Part shown: positions 1-8,195 of the stretch, piece after piece
How positions within the stretch are numbered: position 1 is the stretch's first letter
Layout of the letters: each line of letters starts with the position of its first letter
Assembly (NCBI RefSeq): GCF_000383595.1
Contig: NZ_KB911581.1
Location: 6,407,519-6,471,518 of the forward strand
Length of the DNA stretch: 64,000 nucleotides
From: Streptomyces bottropensis ATCC 25435
GTDB taxonomy: Bacteria; Actinomycetota; Actinomycetes; Streptomycetales; Streptomycetaceae
Reading direction: 5' to 3'
Position numbers and translations under genes: made by a program
The notes under the pieces: generated by a model
Databases searched by the model: none
The model's input: only the letters and a program-made list of their open reading frames with translations
Told to the model about the DNA's origin: nothing

Positions 1-506
1 GCGAAGGCGGCGATGCCGGCCTTGGCGGCGGCGTAGTTCGTCTGGCCGAAGTTGCCGCGCTGGCCGGCCGGGGAGCCGACGAGGATCAGGGAGCCGCCCT
101 CGCCCTGCTCGCGCATGCGGATCGCGGCGGCGCGGGCGCAGGTGAAGGTGCCCTTGAGGTGGGTGGTGATCACCGCGTCGAAGTCGTCGTCCGACATCTT
201 CCACAGCACCTTGTCGCGCAGGATGCCGGCGTTGGTGACCAGGATGTCGAGCCGCCCGAACTCCTCCACCGCGCGTCCCACAAGCCGGTCGGCGGCCTCG
301 GTCGTGCCGACCGGGACCACCTCGGCCACGGCCCTGCCGCCCGCCTCGGTGAGGGACTTCACGGCCGCTTCGGCCACGGCCTCGTCGATGTCGTTGACGA
401 CGACGGAGGCGCCGGCGGCGGCGAGGGCCTGTGCGTAGGCCAGACCGAGGCCACGGCCACTGCCCGTGACGACGGCGACCTTGCCGGTGAGATCGATGCT
501 GGGCAC
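1..506 (-). CDS. SDR family oxidoreductase (3-oxoacyl-ACP reductase-like), 3' end outside window
   Basis: Partial gene: the coding sequence runs off the left edge. It starts at GTG 506. The protein opens with a Rossmann nucleotide-binding motif (VAVVTGSGRGLG, residues ~9-20), followed by an LVTNAG core motif and the catalytic YAAAK (Tyr/Lys) near the truncated end. These are the hallmarks of a classical short-chain dehydrogenase/reductase of the FabG or 3-hydroxyacyl-CoA dehydrogenase type. The substrate cannot be read from the sequence. It is divergent from a MarR regulator. A TTGACG-17-TAGCTT promoter for it overlaps the palindrome proposed as the MarR operator, so repression by that regulator is the simplest inference. 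Confidence 0.85.
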   Translation of the reverse strand, partial: MPSIDLTGKVAVVTGSGRGLGLAYAQALAAAGASVVVNDIDEAVAEAAVKSLTEAGGRAVAEVVPVGTTEAADRLVGRAVEEFGRLDILVTNAGILRDKVLWKMSDDDFDAVITTHLKGTFTCARAAAIRMREQGEGGSLILVGSPAGQRGNFGQTNYAAAKAGIAAF

Positions 507-577
507 GAGGGGATCCCTTCGGTGGGGGTGCGACGACGGACGCTGACGAACGTCCGCCGACTGCGGCTGTGAGATCG

Positions 578-606
578 AAGCTAAGAGCAATAGTTGTTGA
601 CGTCAA
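578..606 (-). promoter_or_regulatory. Promoter of the SDR gene
   Basis: Read on the minus strand: -35 TTGACG (606-601), 17-nt spacer, -10 TAGCTT (583-578), about 70 nt upstream of the GTG start. It overlaps the palindrome TTGACGTCAA (597-606). Confidence 0.55.
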
Positions 607-615
607 TAGTTGTTG
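588..615. promoter_or_regulatory. Putative MarR-type operator
   Basis: A 12-bp direct repeat CAATAGTTGTTG occurs at 588-599 and 604-615, with the perfect palindrome TTGACGTCAA (597-606) between and overlapping the copies. AT-rich TTGACGTCAA-centred palindromes in divergent intergenic regions are typical MarR sites. Here it overlaps the -35 of the SDR promoter and lies upstream of the MarR gene. Confidence 0.5.
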
Positions 616-746
616 TTCTCCGGGCGTTGCGTCATGCTGGGACGGAACACCGGCACGCCCCCTGCCCGGGGCCTCGACCACGGGAGCCCGCCATCGCCCG
701 CCAGCAGACGCAGAACGCCGCCCCGATCGACGCGCGCGAGCCCTGG

Positions 747-1172
747 ATGCGCGCCCTGCACGCGGACACGGGTTATCTGCTGTACCGCCTGGGGATGCGG
801 TCCGGGCAGCTGTTCAACTCCTCCCTCCAGGAGTCGGGGCTGCGGCTGCGGCACTACGCGCTGCTGCGCTTCCTGGCCACGTCCCCCGGGGCACTCCAGC
901 GTGAGCTGAGCGCGTCGCTCGGGTACGACCCGAGCGCGATCGTCGGCCTGGTGGACGACCTGGAGAAGCTGAGCTTCGCCGAGCGGCGCCCCGCCCCCGA
1001 CGACCGCCGCAGCCGGATCGTCGTCCTGACGGAGAACGGCCGCGCCTTCCTGCGGGACACCGACGAGGCGGGACAACGCGTCACGAACGAGCTGTTGGAA
1101 CCCCTCGACGCCGACGAGCGCGAGACCCTCCACGTACTGCTGCAGAAGGTCGCCGAGGCCGGACTGGGGTGA
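747..1172 (+). CDS. MarR family transcriptional regulator
   Basis: A winged-helix DNA-binding protein of 141 aa from ATG 747. Residues ~30-95 hold the MarR core: a helix with LRHYALLRFLA, the recognition region SLGYDPSAIVGLVDDLE, then the wing APDDRRSRIVVLTENG. A frame continues upstream to TTG 627 and TTG 594, but that stretch is Pro/Arg-rich and overlaps the operator repeats, so the ATG is preferred. It likely controls the divergent SDR gene through the site at 588-615. Four bases separate it from the IclR gene. The ligand is unknown; the pairing with an SDR suggests an aromatic or acyl-CoA-derived effector, which is only inference. Confidence 0.8.
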   Translation: MRALHADTGYLLYRLGMRSGQLFNSSLQESGLRLRHYALLRFLATSPGALQRELSASLGYDPSAIVGLVDDLEKLSFAERRPAPDDRRSRIVVLTENGRAFLRDTDEAGQRVTNELLEPLDADERETLHVLLQKVAEAGLG

Positions 1173-1176
1173 CGCC

Positions 1177-2070
1177 ATGCCGATGACCGCCGACGCGCTC
1201 CCGTGGCCGGGGCCCGTCCCCCGGCAGCCGTCGCCGCCGGGGACCGCGCCCCGGACGGCCGCGCCCACGTCCACGGGAGCCGCCCGCTCCGCGCCGGACC
1301 GGCTCCTGGCCGTCCTGGCCGCCTTCGACCACGAGCACCCGGCGCTCTCCCTGAGCGACATCGGCCGCCGGGCCGGGCTGTCCCTCACCACGGCCCACCG
1401 GCTGGTCGGCGCGCTCACCGAGTGGGGCGCCCTGGAGCGGGACGCGTCCGGGACCTACCACGTCGGCCTGCGCCTGTGGGAGCTGGCCGCGCTCGCCCCG
1501 CGCGGGCTCGCGCTGCGCCAGATCGCACTGCCGTACCTGGAGGACCTGTACGAGGCCACGCACGAGAACGTGCAGCTCGCGGTGCGCGACGGCGACGACG
1601 TCGTCTACATCGAGTGGCTCTCCGGGCGCTCGGCCGTCGGTGTCCACATCCGGGTCGGCGCCCGCTGGCCCCTGCACGCCACCGGGGTGGGCCTGGCGCT
1701 CCTCGCCCACGGCGACACCGTGTCCCAGGAGACCTACTGCCAGGGGCCGCTGGCCTCGTTCACGCCGTACACGATCATCGACGCGCCCCGGTTGCGGCGC
1801 GTCCTCGCCGAGGTGAGGCGCACGGGCGTGGCCGTGAGCAGCCGTCAGGTCACCGAGGACGCGCTGTCGGTGGCCGCGCCGGTACGCGGCCCCGGCGGTG
1901 GCGTCGTCGCGGCCGTCTCGGTCGTGGTGCCCCAGGCAGGTGCCCAGGTACCGGTGTTGACACCCGCCGTACGGGTGGCGGCACGCGGGATCTCCCGCGC
2001 CCTGGGCTGGCAGCCGGACGAGCCCCGCCGGGGGTCACTGATCCCGGGCCGGGGCTCGTCCCCCTCGTGA
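1177..2070 (+). CDS. IclR family transcriptional regulator
   Basis: A 297-aa protein from ATG 1177. After a Pro-rich leader of ~30 residues comes the IclR winged helix (RLLAVLAAFDHEHPALSLSD, then RRAGLSLTTAHRLVGAL) and the IclR effector domain (ENVQLAVRDGDDVVYIEWL, RWPLHATGVGLALLA, then SRQVTEDALSVAAPV). Length and domain order fit the family, although the usual C-terminal Cys-containing loop is less clear. It sits 4 nt behind the MarR gene, so the two are probably cotranscribed. IclR proteins usually control degradation of aromatic or C2 compounds; no such operon is visible here, and its targets may lie left of the window with the SDR. Confidence 0.88.
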   Translation: MPMTADALPWPGPVPRQPSPPGTAPRTAAPTSTGAARSAPDRLLAVLAAFDHEHPALSLSDIGRRAGLSLTTAHRLVGALTEWGALERDASGTYHVGLRLWELAALAPRGLALRQIALPYLEDLYEATHENVQLAVRDGDDVVYIEWLSGRSAVGVHIRVGARWPLHATGVGLALLAHGDTVSQETYCQGPLASFTPYTIIDAPRLRRVLAEVRRTGVAVSSRQVTEDALSVAAPVRGPGGGVVAAVSVVVPQAGAQVPVLTPAVRVAARGISRALGWQPDEPRRGSLIPGRGSSPS

Positions 2071-2095
2071 GGGATGTGCGGGTGAGGCGTCGGGC

Positions 2096-3193
2096 TCAGG
2101 CCGACAGGCCCTCGTAGACGGCCGCGAGAAGCACGAAGGCCCGGTCGTCGGAGAGCCCTTCGTCGATCATCTGGTTCATCACGTACGCCACGGACATCCG
2201 GGCGTCGAAGTCGACCAGGACGATCGAGCCGCCCCAGCCGGCCCAGAAACAGGTGCGGGGGTTGGGCAGCTGGCCGCCGTTCAGCCCGTAGCCCATGCCG
2301 TAGCGCATCGGCACGCCCAGGACGCTGTCCACGCCGTCGAACTGTTCCTCCAGAACCCGCTCGCACCCCTTCTCCGACAGCAGCCGCACCCCGCGCGCCG
2401 CGCCACCGCAGGCCAGCAGCGACTGCACGGCGGCCACCGAGCGGGCATTGCCGTGACCGTTCGCGGCCGGGATCTCGGCGCGGCGCCAGGCGGTCGTGTT
2501 GGCGGCGCCCTCCGGGACCTCCGGGTTGGGCGGCGGACCGCTCCGGGGCGGGGAGGAGGGCGGCGGGATGATCGGCGCCACCCGGTGGTCGTGTTCGGCG
2601 GCGAGCCCGATGTGGAAGTCGGCCCCCAGCGGGCCCGTGACCTCCTCGGCGAGGAAGGTGCCGAGGCTGCGGCCGGTGACCCGGCGGACGATCTCCCCGA
2701 GCAGATATCCCTGGGTGAGCGCGTGGTAGCCGGCCCCGGTGCCCGGCTCCCAGGCCGGTGCCTGCGCGGCGAGCCGCGAGGTGACGGTCGGCCAGTCGTA
2801 CAGGTCCTCCAGCGTCGTGGGGGCCTCGAAGCGGGGCAGGCCGGCCGTGTGCGCGAGCACATGGCTGACGCGTACGTTCTCCTTGCCCGCCGCCGCGAAC
2901 TCGGGCCAGTACGTCGCCACCGGCGCGTCCAGGTCCAGTACGCCCCGGTCGGCGAGCATCAGCACGCACAGGGCGGTCATCGTCTTGGTGGTGGACCACA
3001 CATGGGTGAGCGTGTTGCGCTCCCACGGTGTGGTGCGCGCCGCGTCGGCGTATCCGCCCCACAGGTCGACCACCGGCTCACCGTCCACGAAGACGGCGAC
3101 CGACGCGCCCACGTCCTTGTCGTCCAGCGAGGCCGACAGCGCCTCGCGCACTGCGGCGAACCTGTCCGTGCACGTGCCATGAGTCATCGCCAT
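2096..3193 (-). CDS. Serine hydrolase, beta-lactamase/esterase EstB family
   Basis: A 365-aa protein starting at ATG 3193 (a second in-frame ATG lies at 3187). It has the beta-lactamase-related fold: the catalytic SxxK motif is STTK at residues ~67-70, followed by a helix, and a YHALTQGYLLGEIV segment supplies the Tyr motif. The C-terminal part (YGMGYGLNGG, CFWAGWGGS) resembles the wall of a class C/EstB site. There is no signal peptide, so a cytoplasmic esterase or peptidase is more likely than a resistance beta-lactamase. It is convergent with the IclR gene and isolated otherwise. The substrate is unknown. Confidence 0.85.
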   Translation of the reverse strand: MAMTHGTCTDRFAAVREALSASLDDKDVGASVAVFVDGEPVVDLWGGYADAARTTPWERNTLTHVWSTTKTMTALCVLMLADRGVLDLDAPVATYWPEFAAAGKENVRVSHVLAHTAGLPRFEAPTTLEDLYDWPTVTSRLAAQAPAWEPGTGAGYHALTQGYLLGEIVRRVTGRSLGTFLAEEVTGPLGADFHIGLAAEHDHRVAPIIPPPSSPPRSGPPPNPEVPEGAANTTAWRRAEIPAANGHGNARSVAAVQSLLACGGAARGVRLLSEKGCERVLEEQFDGVDSVLGVPMRYGMGYGLNGGQLPNPRTCFWAGWGGSIVLVDFDARMSVAYVMNQMIDEGLSDDRAFVLLAAVYEGLSA

Positions 3194-3495
3194 GAGGGGA
3201 AGGTAGCGGGGCCTCGCCGACGGAGCCATCGAATTGTTCGCCGGCACATCGCCGTTCAGGTCGCCGGAGCAGTTGCGCTCGCCGCGGGACGTCACCGCCG
3301 CGTCCGGCCCCGCAGAGCGACACGATTCTTCGTGGAGCCGGGCGAACCGAAAGCCCGGCCCTGCGCGTCCGCGGCCGGACATCGGGCGCCGTCGGCGGCG
3401 CCGGCCCCCATTCCTGGGCCGGACACCACCCGACAACGGCCGATCTTCACAGGGTGAACTCGCCCCTCGCGCAAGGACTTTCTCCGCTTTAACTC

Positions 3496-3524
3496 TTGAC
3501 GGCCGCAGCGCCGGAGCGCACATT
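3496..3524 (+). promoter_or_regulatory. Promoter of the GH16 gene
   Basis: -35 TTGACG (3496-3501), 17-nt spacer, -10 CACATT (3519-3524). This is close to the HrdB consensus. The predicted start point is near 3531, just before the palindromic operator. Confidence 0.6.
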
Positions 3525-3540
3525 GACCGCACGCTCTTCT

Positions 3541-3554
3541 TGAGAGCGCTCTCA
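3541..3554. promoter_or_regulatory. LacI/CebR-type operator
   Basis: The perfect 14-bp palindrome TGAGAGCGCTCTCA lies about 10 nt downstream of the predicted start point and 65 nt upstream of the GH16 start codon. It matches the TGGGAGCGCTCCCA-type sites bound by CebR-like LacI repressors in Streptomyces. Position after the -10 fits a roadblock repressor released by a glucan oligosaccharide. Confidence 0.7.
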
Positions 3555-3619
3555 GGACGGGACTCCACGGAGCGCTCCCCCCACCCGCGCATTCACTCCG
3601 TACACCCGAAGAGGCCGCT

Positions 3620-5008
3620 ATGAGTGAACCCTCCGGCACACCCCTCGGACGTCCCCGCACGCTCAGGCGCGCGTTCCTCGCCATGGCCGGCGCGTTGGCG
3701 CTGGCCACGGCGTGGGCGACGACCGCGCAGGGCGCCGCCCCCACACCGCCCGCAGGATGGACCCAGGTCTTCGTCGACGACTTCAACGGCACGGCCGGCA
3801 CCGGCGTGAACACCTCCAACTGGCAGTACGCGACCGGCACTTCGTATCCCGGCGGCCCCGCCAACTGGGGCACCGGCGAAGTCGAGACCATGACGAACAG
3901 CACCAACAACGTCTCCCTCGACGGCAACGGCAACCTGCGCATCACCCCGGTCCGCGACTCGGCGGGCAGGTGGACGTCCGGCCGGATCGAGACCAAGCGC
4001 ACCGACTTCCAGCCCCCGGCGGGCGGCAAACTGCGGGTCGAGTCCCGGCTCCAGATGCCGAACGTGACCGGGACGGCCGCCGAGGGCTACTGGCCGGCGT
4101 TCTGGATGCTGGGCGCTCCCTACCGGGGCAACTACCAGAACTGGCCGAGCGTCGGCGAGCTGGACATCATGGAGAACGTGCAGGGCCGCAACCAGGTCTG
4201 GGCCACGATCCACTGCGGCACCAACCCGGGCGGCCCGTGCAACGAGACGACCGGCATCGGCAACTCCACCGTGTGCCCGGGCACGACCTGCCAGTCCGGC
4301 TTCCACACGTACACCATGGAGTGGGACCGCTCGGTGACCCCCGAGACGATCCGGTTCTCCGTCGACGGCACACAGTTCCATTCGGTCAACGCCAACCAGG
4401 TCGACGCGACCACCTGGTCCAACGCCACCGACCACGGCTTCTTCATCATCCTCAACGTGGCGATGGGCGGCGCCTTCCCGGACGCGTTCGGCGGCGGCCT
4501 GGACGGCGACACCCGCTCCGGCGTCCCCATGGTCGTCGACTACGTGCAGGTGCTGTCGGCCGGTGGCGGCACGACCACCCCGCCCCCGACGGGCACCCGT
4601 GACGCGTACAGCGCCATCCAGGCCGAGTCGTACGACAGCCAGAGCGGCACCCTCACCGAGGCCACGACCGACTCCGGCGGCGGTCAGAACATCGGCGCGC
4701 TGGCCAACGGCGACTGGGCACTGTTCCAAGACGTCGACTTCGGTTCCACGGCCGCGAGGCAGTTCGTCGCCCGCGTGGCCTCCGGCGCCAACTCGGGGGT
4801 GAGCGGCCTCGTCGAGGTCAGGCTCGACAGCCGGTCGAACGCGCCGGTGGGCAGTTTCTCGATCGCCGGCACCGGGGGCTGGCAGTCCTGGCGGACGGTG
4901 CCGGCGAACATCAGTGGGGTCACCGGCACCCATGACGTCTATCTGACCTTCACGAGCGGGCAGTCGCAGGACTTCGTGAACGTGAACTGGTTCAACTTCG
5001 GCCGCTGA
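3620..5008 (+). CDS. Secreted GH16 endo-beta-1,3-glucanase with CBM6-type module
   Basis: A 462-aa exported enzyme. An Arg-rich N-terminus and hydrophobic helix (residues ~14-38, ending AQGAA) form a signal peptide. The GH16 beta-jelly-roll spans ~45-310 and contains the catalytic signature GELDIMENVQ with nucleophile Glu180, Asp182 and acid/base Glu185. A Gly/Thr/Pro linker (~311-322) leads to a C-terminal CBM6/CBM35-like domain (AIQAESYDSQSG to the end, with a NWFNFG finish). The expected activity is hydrolysis of laminarin and fungal or algal beta-1,3-glucans outside the cell. Transcription is likely repressed through the palindrome at 3541-3554. It is followed by a strong bidirectional terminator. 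Confidence 0.92.
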   Translation: MSEPSGTPLGRPRTLRRAFLAMAGALALATAWATTAQGAAPTPPAGWTQVFVDDFNGTAGTGVNTSNWQYATGTSYPGGPANWGTGEVETMTNSTNNVSLDGNGNLRITPVRDSAGRWTSGRIETKRTDFQPPAGGKLRVESRLQMPNVTGTAAEGYWPAFWMLGAPYRGNYQNWPSVGELDIMENVQGRNQVWATIHCGTNPGGPCNETTGIGNSTVCPGTTCQSGFHTYTMEWDRSVTPETIRFSVDGTQFHSVNANQVDATTWSNATDHGFFIILNVAMGGAFPDAFGGGLDGDTRSGVPMVVDYVQVLSAGGGTTTPPPTGTRDAYSAIQAESYDSQSGTLTEATTDSGGGQNIGALANGDWALFQDVDFGSTAARQFVARVASGANSGVSGLVEVRLDSRSNAPVGSFSIAGTGGWQSWRTVPANISGVTGTHDVYLTFTSGQSQDFVNVNWFNFGR

Positions 5009-5021
5009 CGGACGGCTTGGG

Positions 5022-5058
5022 CGAGGGGCGGGCTCCACGGCGTGGAGCCCGCCCCTCG
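5022..5058. terminator. Bidirectional hairpin terminator
   Basis: A perfect 18-bp inverted repeat: arm 5022-5039, one central base, arm 5041-5058. It lies between the convergent GH16 and AraC genes and serves both strands. Confidence 0.85.
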
Positions 5059-5065
5059 TCGCGCG

Positions 5066-5965
5066 TCACCGCATCTCCGCCCGGAACGCCACCGGCGTGG
5101 TCCCGGTGTGCAGATGGAAGAACTTGGAGAAGTTGGCCGCGTCGGGGAATCCGACGGCCGCGCCGACGCGGCCGATCGGCAGATCCGTGTGGGCCAGCAG
5201 CCGTTTCGCCTCCAGGACGACCCGCTTGTCGATGAACCCCTTGGGTGTCTCGCCGGTCGCGGCGCGGACCGCGCGGACGAGGGTGCGGCGGGAGCAGCCG
5301 AGGTCGTCGGCGTAGGCGCTGACGCTGTGGTTGCCGGCGAACCCCCGCTCGACGGCGTCCCTGAAGCGGGTGAAGGCCGTGTCGTCGGGCCGGCTCGCCG
5401 ACTCGGCCGAGGCGGCGGCGAGATGGGCCAGGCGCAGCAGGAAGGCCGTCAGGCAGTGCCGCAGCACGGCGGCGTGCAGACCGAGCGGCAGGGTGGCGGT
5501 CGGCGCGGTCGCGTCGGCGTACTCGCGTTCCAGTTGGGCCAACGAGGCGCGCAGGGCCGTCAGTTGCTCCTTGCCGGGGCGAAGCAGCGGCGGCAGGTCG
5601 TAGCGGTAGAGGCCGGTCGCCTCGACGGTGGCGCGGGGCAGGAAGCCCGGTTGCATGGTGAGGGCCCTCCCGCGGTACTCGCTCACGCGTGAGAATCGAT
5701 GCACCTGCCCCGGACGGATCCACAACAGGTCGCCCGCGCCCACCTCGTACTCGGTGAAGTCGACCATGTGGCGCACCGGACCGTCGTCGAACAGCAGCAC
5801 CACGTGGAAGTCGATGCGGTGGACCCCCTCCAGGGGTATGTCCGCGCGCCACAGCTCACCGTCGTCCATCGGGCCCACCCGCATCCCGACACCGGAGAGG
5901 CCGTCGTCGACGGGGAAAGGGAAGGTCTTGATCCGGTCGCCGTCCGGGAAGTCTCTTTCCGTCAT
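5066..5965 (-). CDS. AraC family transcriptional regulator
   Basis: A 299-aa regulator from ATG 5965. The N-terminal half is a cupin-like AraC ligand-binding domain (FHVVLLFDDGPVRHMVDF, DLLWIRPGQVHRFS). The C-terminal ~100 residues carry the double helix-turn-helix (VSAYADDLGCSRRTLVRAVR, then IGRVGAAVGFPDAANFSKFF and HTGTTPVAFR). It is divergent from the transketolase gene. The intergenic stretch holds nested inverted repeats (6031-6055) that could be its own operator. It may respond to a sugar or another small molecule; control of the pentose phosphate operon is possible but inferred only from position. Confidence 0.88.
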   Translation of the reverse strand: MTERDFPDGDRIKTFPFPVDDGLSGVGMRVGPMDDGELWRADIPLEGVHRIDFHVVLLFDDGPVRHMVDFTEYEVGAGDLLWIRPGQVHRFSRVSEYRGRALTMQPGFLPRATVEATGLYRYDLPPLLRPGKEQLTALRASLAQLEREYADATAPTATLPLGLHAAVLRHCLTAFLLRLAHLAAASAESASRPDDTAFTRFRDAVERGFAGNHSVSAYADDLGCSRRTLVRAVRAATGETPKGFIDKRVVLEAKRLLAHTDLPIGRVGAAVGFPDAANFSKFFHLHTGTTPVAFRAEMR

Positions 5966-6030
5966 GTCCTCGCCGCCGCGTCGTCGGTGTCCCAGTTTCA
6001 CCGAAGGCTGGCACACGACGACCTACCCCA

Positions 6031-6055
6031 TCAAAAGTCAGACTTTTACTTTTGA
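6031..6055. promoter_or_regulatory. Nested inverted repeats in the araC-type/tkt intergenic region
   Basis: TCAAAAGT (6031-6038) is inverted as ACTTTTGA (6048-6055). Inside it AAAAGTC (6033-6039) is inverted as GACTTTT (6041-6047) around one base. The stretch is conspicuously AT-rich in a GC-rich genome and overlaps the alternative TTG start of the transketolase frame. A likely protein-binding site. Confidence 0.5.
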
Positions 6056-6099
6056 ATGCGCTAGACCAATTCCGCCGTCTCAGCGAGGACTTCTTGAAC

Positions 6100-8160
6100 A
6101 TGAACTGGACAGAACTCGACCGGCGCGCCGTCGACACCGCCCGCCTGCTGGCCGCCGACGCCGTGCAGAAGGCCGGCAACGGGCACCCGGGTACGGCGAT
6201 GAGCCTCGCGCCCGTCGCGTACACGCTCTTTCAGAAGGTGATGCGACACGATCCCGCCGACCCCGAGTGGACGGGCCGCGACCGCTTCGTCCTCTCCCCC
6301 GGCCACACCTCGCTGACCCTCTACACCCAGCTCCATCTCGCCGGGTACGAGCTGGAGCTGGAGGACCTCAAGGCGTTCCGGACGCACGGTTCGAAGACGC
6401 CGGGCCATCCCGAGTACGGGCACACGGCCGGTGTGGAGACCACCACCGGTCCGCTGGGCCAGGGCGTCGCCAACGCCGTGGGCATGGCGATGGCCGCCCG
6501 CTACGAGCGCGGTCTGTTCGACCCGGACGCGCCCGAGGGGGCGTCCCCGTTCGACCACACCATCTGGGCGATCGTCTCCGACGGCGACCTGGAGGAGGGC
6601 ATCTCGGCGGAGGCCTCGTCGCTGGCGGGCCATCAGCAGCTGGGCAACCTGGTCTTCCTGTACGACGACAACCACATCTCCATCGAGGGCGACACGGCCA
6701 CCGCGTTCTCCGAGGACGTGCTCAAGCGGTACGAGGCGTACGGCTGGCACGTCCAGCGGATCGACCCCGCGTTCAACGGCAACATCGACGTGCACGCCCT
6801 GCACGACGCGCTGCTGGCCGCGCGGGAGGAGACCTCGCGCCCCTCGATCATCGCGATGCGCACGATCATCGCCTGGCCGGCGCCGAACGCGCAGAACACC
6901 GAGGCCGCGCACGGCTCGGCGCTCGGCGCGGACGAGGTCGCCGCCACCAAGCGGGTCCTCGGCTTCGACGCGGAGAAGACCTTCGCCGTCGCCGACGACG
7001 TGCTCGCCCACACCCGGCGGGCACTCGACCGGGGCGCCGAGGCGCACGCCGCCTGGGACAGGCGGATCGCCGAGTGGCGTGCCGCCTCACCCGAACGGGC
7101 CGGCCTGTTCGACCGGGTGGTCGCGGGCCGGCTGCCCGAGGGCTGGGAGCAAGCGTTGCCCGTCTTCGAGGAGGGCACGTCGGTGGCGACCCGTGCCGCG
7201 TCCGGCAAGGTCCTCCAGGCGCTGGGCGCGGTGATCCCGGAGCTGTGGGGCGGCTCCGCCGACCTCGCCGGTTCCAACAACACCACGATCGACAAGACGT
7301 CGTCGTTCCTCCCCGCGGACAACCCGCTGCCGGAGGCGGACCCCTACGGGCGCACGATCCACTTCGGCATCCGTGAGCACTCCATGGCCGCGGAGATGAA
7401 CGGCATCGCGCTGCACGGCAACACCCGTATCTACGGCGGCACGTTCCTGGTGTTCTCCGACTACATGCGCAACGCCGTACGCCTGTCGGCGCTGATGCAT
7501 CTGCCGGTGACGTACGTGTGGACGCACGACTCCATCGGTCTCGGCGAGGACGGCCCCACCCACCAGCCGGTCGAGCACCTGGCCTCGCTGCGGGCGATCC
7601 CGGGCCTGAACGTGGTCCGCCCGGCCGATGCCAACGAGACGGCGATCGCCTGGCGCGAGATCCTCAAGCGCTGGACCAAGGAGTTCGGCAAGGGCGCCCC
7701 GCACGGTCTGGCGCTGACCCGTCAGGGTGTGCCGACGTACGAGGCCGACGAGAATGCCGCCAAGGGCGGTTACGTGCTCTTCGAGGCGTCGAACGGTGCG
7801 CCGGAGGTCGTCCTCGTCGCCACCGGCTCCGAGGTCCATGTGGCCGTCGAGGCGCGTGAGCGGCTGGAGGCCGACGGTGTGGCCACGCGGGTGGTGTCCA
7901 TGCCGTGCGTGGAGTGGTTCGAGGAGCAGGACCAGGGGTACCGGGAGAGCGTTCTGCCGCCGTCCGTCAAGGCGCGTGTCGCGGTCGAGGCCGGTATCGG
8001 ACTGACCTGGCACAAGTACGTCGGTGACGCCGGCCGCATCGTTTCGCTGGAGCACTTCGGCGCTTCGGCCGACGGCAAGGTCCTCTTCCAGGAGTTCGGC
8101 TTCACCGCGCAGAACGTGGCCGCGGTCGCGCAGGAATCACTCGCAGCCGCTCAGCGCTGA
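6100..8160 (+). CDS. tkt: Transketolase
   Basis: A thiamine-diphosphate enzyme that transfers C2 units between ketoses and aldoses in the pentose phosphate pathway. From ATG 6100 it is 686 aa, the normal size. GAGGA at 6085-6089 gives good ribosome-binding spacing. The frame is open back to TTG 6052, but that start sits inside an operator-like repeat. Visible family features are KAGNGHPGTAMSLAP near the N-terminus, the ThDP motif around SDGDLEEGISAEASSLAG to YDDNHISIEG, HFGIREHSMAAEMNGI and THDSIGLGEDGPTHQP. It is the first gene of a five-gene operon with tal, zwf, opcA and pgl. Confidence 0.97.
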   Translation: MNWTELDRRAVDTARLLAADAVQKAGNGHPGTAMSLAPVAYTLFQKVMRHDPADPEWTGRDRFVLSPGHTSLTLYTQLHLAGYELELEDLKAFRTHGSKTPGHPEYGHTAGVETTTGPLGQGVANAVGMAMAARYERGLFDPDAPEGASPFDHTIWAIVSDGDLEEGISAEASSLAGHQQLGNLVFLYDDNHISIEGDTATAFSEDVLKRYEAYGWHVQRIDPAFNGNIDVHALHDALLAAREETSRPSIIAMRTIIAWPAPNAQNTEAAHGSALGADEVAATKRVLGFDAEKTFAVADDVLAHTRRALDRGAEAHAAWDRRIAEWRAASPERAGLFDRVVAGRLPEGWEQALPVFEEGTSVATRAASGKVLQALGAVIPELWGGSADLAGSNNTTIDKTSSFLPADNPLPEADPYGRTIHFGIREHSMAAEMNGIALHGNTRIYGGTFLVFSDYMRNAVRLSALMHLPVTYVWTHDSIGLGEDGPTHQPVEHLASLRAIPGLNVVRPADANETAIAWREILKRWTKEFGKGAPHGLALTRQGVPTYEADENAAKGGYVLFEASNGAPEVVLVATGSEVHVAVEARERLEADGVATRVVSMPCVEWFEEQDQGYRESVLPPSVKARVAVEAGIGLTWHKYVGDAGRIVSLEHFGASADGKVLFQEFGFTAQNVAAVAQESLAAAQR

Positions 8161-8195
8161 CGCTCTACACACGACACGTAGGAGATGGAATTTCC

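Larger units (their letters stand above)
3194..3619. other. Intergenic region between serine hydrolase and GH16 gene
   Basis: A 426-bp divergent intergenic region. The right half carries the GH16 promoter and operator (separate entries). No gene was recognised in the left half (3194-3480). Confidence 0.6.

Noticed and set aside
627..746. N-terminal extension of the MarR gene to TTG 627 or 594
   Set aside because: The stretch is Pro/Arg-rich and the 594 start lies inside the operator repeats. ATG 747 gives the normal family length.
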